Part shown: piece after piece, positions 24,589 to 33,438 of the stretch
Layout of the letters: every line of letters starts with the position of its first letter
How positions within the stretch are numbered: position 1 is the stretch's first letter
DNA from: Streptomyces sp. HM190
GTDB taxonomy: Bacteria > Actinomycetota > Actinomycetes > Streptomycetales > Streptomycetaceae
DNA: 64,000 nucleotides
Reading direction: 5' to 3'
Assembly: GCF_009857135.1 (NCBI RefSeq)
Contig: NZ_CP047318.1
Span: 6,572,001-6,636,000, forward strand
The notes under the pieces: generated by a model
Seen by the model: the letters and a program-made list of their open reading frames with translations, nothing else
Database searches by the model: none
Told to the model about the DNA's origin: nothing
Made by a program: the position numbers and the translations under genes

Positions 24589-25928
24589 GCACCCTCGCCA
24601 ACCAACTCGCCGCCGCGGAACGGGAGCAGGTCGCCCGCGCCATCCGTCTCCTGCTGGCCCGGCCCCTGCTGACCGAGGCCACCGACCCGGCCGGCTTCGA
24701 ACTGGTACGCCGCCGTCGCGAGCCGCTGGCCCGGTGGTTCGACTACACCTGCGGCTGGAGCCTGGTGGTGGAACCGCGCCGCGGCTACGCCCGCCTCACC
24801 AAGGTCCGCGCCGACCCGGACGGCACCCGCCCGGCCCGCAGGGCCCGTTCCGGCCGGGCCCCGTTCGACCGCCGGCGTTACGTGCTGCTGTGCGTGACCG
24901 CCGCCGAGCTGCTGTCCATGCCGATGACGACCATCGGCATGCTCGCCGACCGTGTCGTGCAGGCCACGGCGGCCGACCGGGCGCTGGCCGCGTTCGACCC
25001 GGTGCACAGGCCGGAGCGGACGGCGTTCGTCGACGTCCTGAAACTGCTGGAGTCGTACGACGTGCTGCGCGCGGTCGACGGGACCACCGAGGCGTACGTC
25101 GAGTCCGTGGAGGCGAAGGTCCTCTACCGGGTGGACACCACGCTGCTGATGCGGCTGCCCGCCGCACCCGTCGGCGCCTCCCGGCTCGCCGTGCCCCCGG
25201 ACGAGGTGCCCGCGCGGTTCGGGGAACTCCTCACCGGTCTGGTGCGCGAGCGCCGCTACGGCGGCGCGGTCGCCGACGGCACGGAGGACGAGGCGCACGG
25301 CGAGCGGGCCGCCACGGACGCGCAACGCAACCTGAGGCTGCGCCACTCGGTGCTGCGCCGCCTCCTCGACGACCCCGTGCTGTACCGGACGGACCTCACC
25401 GACGACGAGCTGGCCTACGTCACCTCCCTGACCGGACGCCAGATCCTGCGCCGCTCGGTCGAGCAGGCCGGTTTCCTGCTGGAGGAACGAGCCGAGGGCT
25501 TCCTGCTCGTGGACCCGGACGGGCTCGCCACCGACGTCCGCTTCCCCGACGACACGTCCACCGCCCGGGTCGCCGCGCTGCTCCTCCTGGATCCGCTGTG
25601 TGCCGCGCCCGCGGGGCTGCTGCCCGAGCAGCTCGCCGAGGCCGGAGCGGACCTGCTGCGGCGCTTCCCGCGGTGGGCCAGGGCGTACCAGTCCGAGGAC
25701 GGCGCGGCCCGGCTGTCCGACGACGCCGTACGCGTCCTGCGTGACGTCGGCCTGGCCCGCCGGACCGGGAGCCGTGTCGTCGCGTGCCCGGCCGCATACC
25801 GCTACCGCCTGACACAGACGACTAGCCAGGACCGGGACGACAAGCCCGGACCGGATGGGCACGCCGCCCCCCGGGAAGCAGGCGGCACGGCTGCCGAGGG
25901 CGTCGCCGCAGAAGGAGACCAGCAGTGA
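24585..25928 (+). CDS. jetB: TIGR02678/DUF2398 protein, Wadjet JetB-like (KITE role)
   Basis: 447 residues, ATG overlapping the jetA stop (ATGA). Typical start region EREQVARAIRLLLARPLLTE, then REPLARWFDYTCGWSLVVEP and RYVLLCVTAAELLSMPMTTI. A central winged-helix-like part is DVLKLLESYDVLRAVDG. A later region, LLLDPLCAAPAGLLPEQLAE, resembles a second winged helix. In Wadjet the KITE subunit bridges kleisin and SMC. The C-terminal 40 residues are charged and disordered-looking. There is no enzyme motif. Tight coupling to both neighbours supports a complex. Confidence 0.82.
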   Translation: MSTLANQLAAAEREQVARAIRLLLARPLLTEATDPAGFELVRRRREPLARWFDYTCGWSLVVEPRRGYARLTKVRADPDGTRPARRARSGRAPFDRRRYVLLCVTAAELLSMPMTTIGMLADRVVQATAADRALAAFDPVHRPERTAFVDVLKLLESYDVLRAVDGTTEAYVESVEAKVLYRVDTTLLMRLPAAPVGASRLAVPPDEVPARFGELLTGLVRERRYGGAVADGTEDEAHGERAATDAQRNLRLRHSVLRRLLDDPVLYRTDLTDDELAYVTSLTGRQILRRSVEQAGFLLEERAEGFLLVDPDGLATDVRFPDDTSTARVAALLLLDPLCAAPAGLLPEQLAEAGADLLRRFPRWARAYQSEDGAARLSDDAVRVLRDVGLARRTGSRVVACPAAYRYRLTQTTSQDRDDKPGPDGHAAPREAGGTAAEGVAAEGDQQ

Positions 25929-28900
25929 GCGTGACCGAGCTTCCCTCCCCCCGGCGGCCGGAGCCCACCGGACCGGCCGTGGCAGGGGCCGCCCGAGCGG
26001 CGGACGCCACCGGCAGCCGCTGGCGGCCCCACCGCGCCGGCATCCTCAACGTCTGGCGCTACCACGACGAGACGTTCACCTTCCACCAGGGACGCCTGCT
26101 GCTGCGCGGGCAGAACGGCTCCGGCAAGTCCAAGGCCCTGGAACTGCTGCTGCCGTTCCTCTTCGACGCCAGCCTCCGCCCGAACCGCCTGTCCACGTTC
26201 GGCGGTTCGGAACGCACCATGCACTGGAACCTGCTGGGCGAGGGCGCCTCCGGCAAGACCCGCGTCGGATACGTGTGGATGGAGTTCCGCCGCGTCGGCG
26301 ACGACGGCACCGAGCGGTGGTTCGGCTGCGGGGCGCGCCTGCAGGCGAGCGTGCACACCAGCGCCGTGCACGCCGACTACTTCACCACCGGCTCCAGGAT
26401 CGCCCGCCCCGGCGGTGTGCTCCTCGTCAACGACGCGGGACAGCCACTGACCCGGGCCGCCCTCGCCGAAGCCCTGCGCGACCGCGGCGACGTCCATGCC
26501 TCGGCCACCGACTACCGCACGGCCGTACGGCGTGAACTCTTCGCGGGGATGGGGGAGCAGCGTTACGAGTCGCTGCTGTCGGCGCTGCTCCAGCTGCGTC
26601 AGCCCAAACTGTCCGAGCGGCTCGACCCGTCCCTGCTCTCCACCCTGCTGTCCCGTGCCCTGCCCCCGCTGGGCGAGGGGGAGATCGCCGAACTCGCCGA
26701 GGGCTTCGAACGGCTCGACCGGCAGCGCGAACACCTCAAACGGCTCGACGACGAGGTGACGGCCGCCGAGACCGTCGCGGCCCGGCAGCGCGCCTACGCG
26801 CGGCGGGTCCTGCGCGCGAGTTCCGCCGCGCTCATCTCGGCCACCACCGAGATGGACAACCTCACCCGTGTCGCCCGCCGGAGCGCCGAGAAACTCGAAC
26901 AGGCGCTGGCGGAACGCGAGTCGGCCCAGGCCCGGCGCGAGGAACAGGAGCTGCGCGCGCATGCCCTGGAGGAGACCGTCGAGGGCCTGCGCGAGAGCGA
27001 CGCGTACCGGCAGGGCGAGGAACTCGACCGGCTCCGCCGCCGCACCGAAGACGTGGCAGCCGCCGCCGGGAGGCAGCGATCCGCCGCTCAGGCCGCTCAG
27101 GTCCGGTCGGAGGAGGACCAGCGGCACGCCGAGGAGGCTGCGGACCACGCCCGCGCACTGGCCGAGCACGCGCGCGAAGCCGCCGGGGAAGCACACAGGG
27201 CGGCTCGGGCAGCGGGGTTGGAGTCCATCCACCACGAGGTGAGGACGGTCCTCGACGCGGCGCATCCCGCGGTGGCCCTCCCCCACGGCACGGGACACGA
27301 CCACGGCGGCCACCCGCGCACGACGGGCGAGGACGGCGCGCGACAAGCCCGTCGGCTGCTGCGCGGCGCGGACACCGCCCGACGGCAGCAGGTCACGCTC
27401 GTCACCGAGGCGATCGACGAACATGACCGCGCCGTACGCGACCGAGGCGCAGCCGAGGAACTGCTGGACCAGGCCCGCACCCGCCTCGCCGAGGCGATCG
27501 CCCGGCGGGACGAGGCGACCGCCGCCTGGGACGACGCCCTCGCCGCACAGGCGCAACGCCTCCTCGCCTGGGCCGAGCACTGCACGGAACTGCGCGTCAC
27601 CGACCTCGACGCACTCGCCGCCGCAGCAGCGTCACAGGCCGAGGTGACGGCCCTGACCGAAGCCGCCGCGCGCCCGCTGGAACAGGAGATCGCCGAGGCG
27701 GAGGCCACCACCCGGGCCGCACGCCAGGGCCTGCGGGAGGAGCGGAGCCGACTGGAGGAGAAGCTACGACGGCTGATCGGTGAGACCGACCTGCCGCCCG
27801 TGCCCCCGCCCACCCGCACAGCCGTCCGTACGGCGACGGCGGGAGCACCCCTGTGGCGCGTGGTCGCCTTCCGCGAAGGCGTCCCGCTGCCCGTCCAGTC
27901 CGCGGTGGAGGCCGCACTGGAGGCGTCGGGGCTCCTGGACGCCTGGGTCAGCCCCTACGACGGAATAACGCTGCCGGGTCACGACACCCGCGCCGAGGCC
28001 GCCCTGGCCGCGACCGCCCCGGGGCCCAGCCTGCTGGAGGTGCTGAGGCCCGAGGAGGACCTCCCCGTCCCGGCCGACACCGTGACGCGCATCCTCGCCG
28101 GCATCGCCTACGGACCCACTCTGCCGGGCGGGCACCCCGCGGCCGTCTCCGCCGACGGCGCCTGGCGTCTCGCGCTCGCCACCGGGACCTGGAGCAAGCC
28201 GGAACCCGCCCACATCGGCGCCCCGGCACGCCAGCGCGCCCGGCAGCGCAGGATCGGCGAACTGACCGACCGCGTCGGCGAGACCAACGCCTCCCTCGCC
28301 GCACTGGACGACCGGCTGCGCGGCCTCGCCGCCCGCCGCGCCCGGCTGGACGCCGACCGCTCCGCCCGCCCCGACCACCTCGAACTCGACGCCCGGCGGC
28401 GCGACCGGGACCGCGCGGAGGACACCGTTGCGGCTCGGGACGACGCCGTACGTGACGTCGCCGGACGTCTGGCGCGGTGCGAGAGGCAAGTGGCGGGAGC
28501 CCTGCGCGCCCTCGACCGCCGGGCCGCCGAACACGGACTGCCCACCGACCGCGCCCGGTTGCGTACGCTCTCCGACGCCGTCGACAGGTTCCGGGACACC
28601 GCCGACAGCTGGGTGGACGCCCGGCTCGCCGCGACCGCCGCCGCCGACCGGGCCCGCCGGCGGGCCGCCCAGGCGGACCGATCGCGGGCGACCGCCGAGG
28701 AACGCGCCGGGGACGCCGCCGCCGCCGAAGCGGAGGCAACGGGGCTGAGAGCGCGCCTGGAGGCAGTGGAAGCCACCGTCGGCGCGGACTACCGGCAGAT
28801 CGTCGCACGCGTCGCCGAGGCGCGCGCCGAGCTGCGCCGCTGCCGTGAGGAGGCCGGCCGGGCCGCCGACCTCCTGCTGCGTCTGGAAGGACAGGTCGGA

Positions 28901-30067
28901 GAACTGCGGGCCACCAGCGGCCAGGACGCCGAACGACGGGAACAGGCCGTCACGGCCCGCGACGCGGCGGCGCACCGGTTCCGGCACCTGTGCCTGGCCG
29001 GGCTGGCCGAGGACGCCGGCAGCACACCGGCACTCGACGCCGGGGACGGCACCAAGGTCACCCTGGAGGCCGCCCGCGCCACGGCGGCGACGTGGCCGGA
29101 CCTCCCGCACGCCCCACGCAACCTGGGCGACGCCGCGACCCGACTGTCCGAAGCGGTCCACGAGGCCCGCCAGTGCCTCGGCACCCGTGCCGACCTGGAC
29201 CTGGAACCGGACGACGACATCCAGCTCTTCACCGCCACCCTGGACGGCGTACGGGTGGGGGCGGCGGGCCTGCTCAGCACGCTCATCCAGGAGCGGGACC
29301 GCAGCCGGGACGACATCACGGCCGCCGAGCGGCGCCTGTTCGACCAGATCCTCACGGGCGACATCCGCCGTCACCTCGCGGCCCGCATCCGCCAGGCCGG
29401 TGAACTCGTCGACCGCATGAACCGTCACCTGGAGCGGGTCCGCACCGCCTCCAACGTCGCCGTCCAACTCGTCTGGGACGTCCGCCCGGACCTTCCGGAC
29501 AGCACCCGCACCGCCCGTCAGCTGCTGCTCAAGGACCCCGGCCGGGTCACCGAGAGCGACCGGGAAGCCCTGCACGTCTTCTTCCGCGCCCGCATCGAGG
29601 AGGCCAAGGGCAGTGAGACGGCCGCGAGCTGGGAGGAACAGCTCGGCGAGGTGCTCGACTACACCGCCTGGCACCGCTTCACCGTCCGCCTCGACCGGGC
29701 GAACGGGACCGGCTGGCAGCCGCTGACCAAGAAACTGCACGGCGCGCTCTCCGGCGGGGAGAAGGCCATCGCACTGCACCTGCCCCTCTTCGCCGCCGTC
29801 GCCGCACACTACGAGGCCGTGCCCCTGGCACCCCGGCCGATCCTGCTGGACGAGGTCTTCGTCGGAGTCGACACGGTCAACCGCGGACAGGTCTTCGCGC
29901 TGCTCACCGCCCTCGACCTGGACCTCATGGTCACCTCCGACCACGAATGGTGCACCTACGGCGAACTGCCCGGCATCGCCGTCCACCAACTCCTCACCGG
30001 CGGGGACGACGACGCGGTCACCAGCGCCCGCTTCGTCTGGAACGGCAGCGACCTGGAAACGGGATGA
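25925..30067 (+). CDS. jetC: TIGR02680 SMC-like ATPase, Wadjet JetC
   Basis: 1380 residues, GTG overlapping the jetB stop. An SMC/Rad50-type ATPase split by a very long coiled coil: Walker A GQNGSGKSKA near 62-71, coiled coil about 250-620 and 800-1040 with a globular hinge-like region between. The ABC signature LSGGEKAIAL is near 1274 and Walker B with the D-loop, PILLDEVFVGVD, near 1303. In Wadjet complexes it extrudes DNA loops and licenses cleavage of small circular DNA. All ATPase motifs are intact. Coiled-coil limits are estimated by eye. Confidence 0.88.
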   Translation: MSVTELPSPRRPEPTGPAVAGAARAADATGSRWRPHRAGILNVWRYHDETFTFHQGRLLLRGQNGSGKSKALELLLPFLFDASLRPNRLSTFGGSERTMHWNLLGEGASGKTRVGYVWMEFRRVGDDGTERWFGCGARLQASVHTSAVHADYFTTGSRIARPGGVLLVNDAGQPLTRAALAEALRDRGDVHASATDYRTAVRRELFAGMGEQRYESLLSALLQLRQPKLSERLDPSLLSTLLSRALPPLGEGEIAELAEGFERLDRQREHLKRLDDEVTAAETVAARQRAYARRVLRASSAALISATTEMDNLTRVARRSAEKLEQALAERESAQARREEQELRAHALEETVEGLRESDAYRQGEELDRLRRRTEDVAAAAGRQRSAAQAAQVRSEEDQRHAEEAADHARALAEHAREAAGEAHRAARAAGLESIHHEVRTVLDAAHPAVALPHGTGHDHGGHPRTTGEDGARQARRLLRGADTARRQQVTLVTEAIDEHDRAVRDRGAAEELLDQARTRLAEAIARRDEATAAWDDALAAQAQRLLAWAEHCTELRVTDLDALAAAAASQAEVTALTEAAARPLEQEIAEAEATTRAARQGLREERSRLEEKLRRLIGETDLPPVPPPTRTAVRTATAGAPLWRVVAFREGVPLPVQSAVEAALEASGLLDAWVSPYDGITLPGHDTRAEAALAATAPGPSLLEVLRPEEDLPVPADTVTRILAGIAYGPTLPGGHPAAVSADGAWRLALATGTWSKPEPAHIGAPARQRARQRRIGELTDRVGETNASLAALDDRLRGLAARRARLDADRSARPDHLELDARRRDRDRAEDTVAARDDAVRDVAGRLARCERQVAGALRALDRRAAEHGLPTDRARLRTLSDAVDRFRDTADSWVDARLAATAAADRARRRAAQADRSRATAEERAGDAAAAEAEATGLRARLEAVEATVGADYRQIVARVAEARAELRRCREEAGRAADLLLRLEGQVGELRATSGQDAERREQAVTARDAAAHRFRHLCLAGLAEDAGSTPALDAGDGTKVTLEAARATAATWPDLPHAPRNLGDAATRLSEAVHEARQCLGTRADLDLEPDDDIQLFTATLDGVRVGAAGLLSTLIQERDRSRDDITAAERRLFDQILTGDIRRHLAARIRQAGELVDRMNRHLERVRTASNVAVQLVWDVRPDLPDSTRTARQLLLKDPGRVTESDREALHVFFRARIEEAKGSETAASWEEQLGEVLDYTAWHRFTVRLDRANGTGWQPLTKKLHGALSGGEKAIALHLPLFAAVAAHYEAVPLAPRPILLDEVFVGVDTVNRGQVFALLTALDLDLMVTSDHEWCTYGELPGIAVHQLLTGGDDDAVTSARFVWNGSDLETG

Positions 30068-31374
30068 CCGGCACCGACGCGACGATCCCCACGGAACCGG
30101 CCCCGGGCGACGCCACCCTGCGCCGCCCGGAACTGCGCCCCCTCTGGGACACGCTCCACAGCCGCCTCTCCTCCGGCCGCCCCGTCACACGGGTGCGCCC
30201 CGGACCGCTCGACGACCTCCAGCGCGAGGCGCTCGCCGACCTCCTCGGCCTCGACCGCCTGCCGGACGCACACCCCTGCGTCCCCCTGGCCCGCCTGGAG
30301 GAGGCCGTCACCGAACTGTCCGGCCGCACCGTACGAGAAGTCGTCACCGAGCTCGTCGGCCCGCTCGGCGACAGAGCCGGCGAACGGCGCCGCCGGCAGG
30401 ACGAGCGGACCCGGCTGTGGACCTGGCTGGCCGAGCACGAGACGGTGAGGGCCCAGCCGGTGCTCTCCGACTGGGCGGCCTCGTGCCGGGCATCCGGCGT
30501 GGTCGCCGGCTCGGCGGAACACACCCGTACGCTGCTCACCGACGCGCTCAGGGTGCTCGCCGAACTGCCCGGCCGGGCAGAACCCCTTCCCGTGTTCGCC
30601 GCCCGGGTCCTGGGCGGCCAGGCGCACGCACTCGACGACGGCACACCCCTGTCCGCGCTCGTCCTGCGCGCCCTGGCGACCCTGTACGACACCGTCCCTC
30701 CGCAGTCCGCCGCGCAGCGGCGCGCCCTGTGGACCCGCGCGGGAGTCGCCGACGACGAGCTGTCCGCCACCGTTCTCGTCGGCGGACTGCGCCCGGCCGG
30801 TGACGGCGTGCTCGCGCGGGTGGCCACGGCGTGCGCGGAGGCGGGTCAGGCCGCCAGTCTGACCCTCGGCCACGTCCGGCACCCGGGCGAGTTCATCCTT
30901 TCCGGGGCCCGTGCACGCGTCGTCCACGTCGTGGAGAACCCCAGCGTCCTGGCACTGGCCCTGCGCCGCTTCGGGTCCTGCTGCCCGCCGCTCGTCTGTA
31001 CGTCCGGCTGGCCCAACAGCGCCGCGATCCAGCTCCTGCGCATGCTCGCGGACCACGGCGCGGATCTTCGCTACCACGGCGACTTCGACGGCGAAGGCAT
31101 CCGCATCGCCGCGTACGTCCTGGACAAGACGCCCGCGCGGCCCTGGCGGATGACGGCAGCGGACTACCGTGCCGCGGTCGCCCGCCACCCGCGCGGCCCT
31201 CAGCCGGGGCGCATCACCGAGGCACCCTGGGACCGTGAGCTGGCCGAGGCCATGGCAGAGCACGGTACGGCCGTGGTCGAGGAACTGGTGGCTGACGTGT
31301 TGTTGAAGGACCTTGGCGATCCTTGGGCCTGCGGGCAAGGGCGCCTGATCTGTCGATGCCTGACCTGTCGATGA
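30064..31374 (+). CDS. jetD: TIGR02679/DUF2399 Toprim nuclease, Wadjet JetD
   Basis: 436 residues, ATG overlapping the jetC stop. N-terminal DUF3323-like part (PLWDTLHSRLSSGRPVTRVR ... PCVPLARLEEAVTELSG), C-terminal Toprim fold: VENPSVLALALRRF near 289 with the catalytic Glu, then TSGWPNSAAIQLLRML and HGDFDGEGIRIA near 337 with the DxD-type metal ligands. This is the subunit that cuts circular DNA in Wadjet. The last 15 or so residues (WACGQGRLICRCLTCR) look unlike the family and may be a small C-terminal change. It completes the four-gene set. Confidence 0.85.
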   Translation: MTGTDATIPTEPAPGDATLRRPELRPLWDTLHSRLSSGRPVTRVRPGPLDDLQREALADLLGLDRLPDAHPCVPLARLEEAVTELSGRTVREVVTELVGPLGDRAGERRRRQDERTRLWTWLAEHETVRAQPVLSDWAASCRASGVVAGSAEHTRTLLTDALRVLAELPGRAEPLPVFAARVLGGQAHALDDGTPLSALVLRALATLYDTVPPQSAAQRRALWTRAGVADDELSATVLVGGLRPAGDGVLARVATACAEAGQAASLTLGHVRHPGEFILSGARARVVHVVENPSVLALALRRFGSCCPPLVCTSGWPNSAAIQLLRMLADHGADLRYHGDFDGEGIRIAAYVLDKTPARPWRMTAADYRAAVARHPRGPQPGRITEAPWDRELAEAMAEHGTAVVEELVADVLLKDLGDPWACGQGRLICRCLTCR

Positions 31375-31593
31375 CGGGGTGTCAGGCCCGTGACGACTGC
31401 CCGGGTCGGGCGGCGTCCCGCGTCGACGCGAAGTCATCGTGATCCGGTGGTCCCGGCACCGAACCGATCCGCGTATGTGGCCGTTGCAGGGAACGAAGCG
31501 CACCGTCCGGAGCCCCGAGGGCGGTGCGCGGCAGGGCCCCGAACAGGTGCCCTGCCCGACAACCACGCATACGAGAGTTCGGAGAATCACATC
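31375..31593 (+). promoter_or_regulatory. Intergenic region before the protease
   Basis: No gene is supported. It must hold the protease promoter; a GGAG ribosome site stands nine bases before GTG 31594. I see no strong terminator for the SMC operon here. Confidence 0.35.
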
Positions 31594-32349
31594 GTGAAGA
31601 ACGTGCGCACCACCCGCCTGGCCCGCGCCGCGACAGCCGCGCTGCTGACCCTGGGCGCCGCTTTCGGTCTGGCAGCCCCGTCGGCCCAGGCTGTCGAGGG
31701 CGGAGTGATCATCGCTGCCGGGTGGGGCACCGGGATGGCCCAGGTGTGGGAGGCGACGCCCGGCGGGGCCGCCTACCGTTGCAGCGGCAGCGTCGTCGGC
31801 CCGATCAAGGTTCTCACGGCCGCTCACTGCTTCACGCCGGGTGTGCCGTACGACAACTACTACGTCGTGGTCGGCCACACCGCGAAGGGGGAGGGTACGC
31901 GCATCAGGATCGGCAACGTCAACAAGCACCGGGACCTGGCCGTCGCCAGCCTCAAGAGCGATCTGAGCGATGACCCCAACGTCCGTCACATCAACGTCAC
32001 CACCACCATAGAGCCCGCTCTCGGCCAGTACGGCACGGTCCAGGGCTGGGGGAGGACGTGCCTGACCTGCACCGGCTCGCCGTACTTGAAGGAAGCGCGG
32101 GTCAGGATCGTCGACTACGGCACCGACCTGGTCGGTGGTCCCGCCTACCGGGTCTACGGCTCGCTGAAGAACGGGATACTGCGCGAAGGCGACTCGGGCG
32201 GCGCCATGATGTGGCAGGGGACCCAGGTCGGCGTCGTCTCCTCCGACGGCGGACCCAACGACCGTGACCACGCCTACATCTCCATGTTCGACGACGCCGC
32301 GGAGCGATTCCTGAGGGACATGCACGTACCGGTCAACACCGGCTGGTGA
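31594..32349 (+). CDS. Secreted trypsin-like serine protease (S1 family)
   Basis: 251 residues from GTG 31594. Signal peptide KNVRTTRLARAATAALLTLG with cleavage near SAQA-VEGG. Catalytic triad all present: His78 (LTAAHC), Asp114 (HRDLAVAS) and Ser201 (GDSGGAMM). Cys63/Cys79 flank the His as in trypsins; CLTC forms a second pair. It is extracellular and degrades peptides. Although trypsin-like effectors occur in some conflict systems, this one has a signal peptide and its own promoter, so a plain secreted enzyme is more likely. A 13-bp terminator follows. Confidence 0.88.
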   Translation: MKNVRTTRLARAATAALLTLGAAFGLAAPSAQAVEGGVIIAAGWGTGMAQVWEATPGGAAYRCSGSVVGPIKVLTAAHCFTPGVPYDNYYVVVGHTAKGEGTRIRIGNVNKHRDLAVASLKSDLSDDPNVRHINVTTTIEPALGQYGTVQGWGRTCLTCTGSPYLKEARVRIVDYGTDLVGGPAYRVYGSLKNGILREGDSGGAMMWQGTQVGVVSSDGGPNDRDHAYISMFDDAAERFLRDMHVPVNTGW

Positions 32350-32434
32350 CAGGCCGTCCGGCGCATCGCCCCCTGAATGCGGGGTGTGGGTACCACCCGG
32401 CACCAGGGGGCTCACACCACCGGGTCCGCTGAGC

Positions 32435-32473
32435 CGTCGGCCCGCCCGCGCACCCGTCGTGGGCGGGCCGACG
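32435..32473. terminator. 13-bp hairpin between convergent genes
   Basis: CGTCGGCCCGCCC pairs exactly with GGGCGGGCCGACG around a 13-base loop. It can end transcription of the protease from the left and the sigma-factor gene from the right. Confidence 0.8.
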
Positions 32474-32590
32474 CGTCGAGGGCGGTGGCCAAGCCGCGTC
32501 GGCTCCGCTGCCGACGGGTGCGCGAGGCCACCGCGAGGATGCGATCCGCCTGTCGGTGGCTCGGTGCGGTTCAGTGCGATTCAGCGCGGT

Positions 32591-33214
32591 TCAGCGTCGG
32601 ACGCCGCGGGTGTGCAGGGCGATTTTCAGGGCGCGCACCGCCGAGTACGTACGGGACTTGACCGTCCCCTGGGCGATTCCGAGCACCTCCGCCGTTTCCG
32701 CGACGCTGCGGTCCTGGAAGAACATGTGGTGCAGGATCTGCCGTTGCCGAGGTGTCAGGTCGTCGAGGGCGTCGTGGACGACCTGACGCGTCAGGGTCCG
32801 TTCGACGTCGTCGTCGACGGGGACGACGACGTCGTCGAGCGTGCAGGTGCTGACGGGCCGGACGAGGCGCGCCCGGTGGTCATCGATCACCAGGTTGCGC
32901 ACGACGGTGAACAGCCACGGCCGAACTCCGTCCTCCTCCTGCTGCCCCAGCAGGCCGATGTGCCGCCAGGCGCGGATCACGGCCTCCTGGAGGACGTCCT
33001 CAGCCCGGGTCCGGTCTCCGTCCAGCAGACGTGCGGCGAAGCGTACGAGCGCACTCCCGTGCTTGTCGTAGATCAGGCGGACGAAGCGTTCGCCGTCCGT
33101 GTCGCCGGCGTCGTCACGCACCCGGTGCCGCTCGTGCGGCGGTTCACCCGTTCCGCAGGCGGAAGTGCCCTGACCGGCCGTCCCGGCCCGCCCGATGACG
33201 CTGGTGGCTCCCAT
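32591..33214 (-). CDS. ECF-type RNA polymerase sigma factor
   Basis: 207 residues from ATG 33214, chosen for GGGGAG five bases upstream. Region 2 is ERFVRLIYDKHGSALVRFAA with AEDVLQEAVIRAWRHI (residues about 48-95); region 4 is LDDLTPRQRQILHHMFFQDR and VAETAEVLGIAQGTVKSRTY SAVRALK near the end. The order and spacing are those of SigL/SigK-like ECF factors. No anti-sigma gene is adjacent: the divergent neighbour is a SARP regulator 224 bases away. The N-terminal 40 residues are disordered. Confidence 0.9.
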   Translation of the reverse strand: MGATSVIGRAGTAGQGTSACGTGEPPHERHRVRDDAGDTDGERFVRLIYDKHGSALVRFAARLLDGDRTRAEDVLQEAVIRAWRHIGLLGQQEEDGVRPWLFTVVRNLVIDDHRARLVRPVSTCTLDDVVVPVDDDVERTLTRQVVHDALDDLTPRQRQILHHMFFQDRSVAETAEVLGIAQGTVKSRTYSAVRALKIALHTRGVRR

Positions 33215-33438
33215 GGTGTCTCCCCACTGACGTCCACCGCGTCCTTCGTCGGTGGCAGGGCCAGCGTGCGGAGGACGACTTGGCGGATCCCTGTCTTCCT
33301 CTTGCCGGTTCGCCGGCCGCGGGATGAGCGGGACAGGAGGGAAAGTGAGCAGAACCGGGCAGGTGATGAGCGATGTCCGGACTGCCGAATGAACAGGTGA
33401 AAGGGTGAGGCTGGCACCGATGCGAGAGAGGTGCCACT

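Noticed and set aside
31594..32349. Trypsin-like protease as an effector of the EACC1 system
   Set aside because: It has a signal peptide, its own promoter and lies 11 kb away behind the SMC operon; EACC1 effectors are normally adjacent and cytoplasmic.
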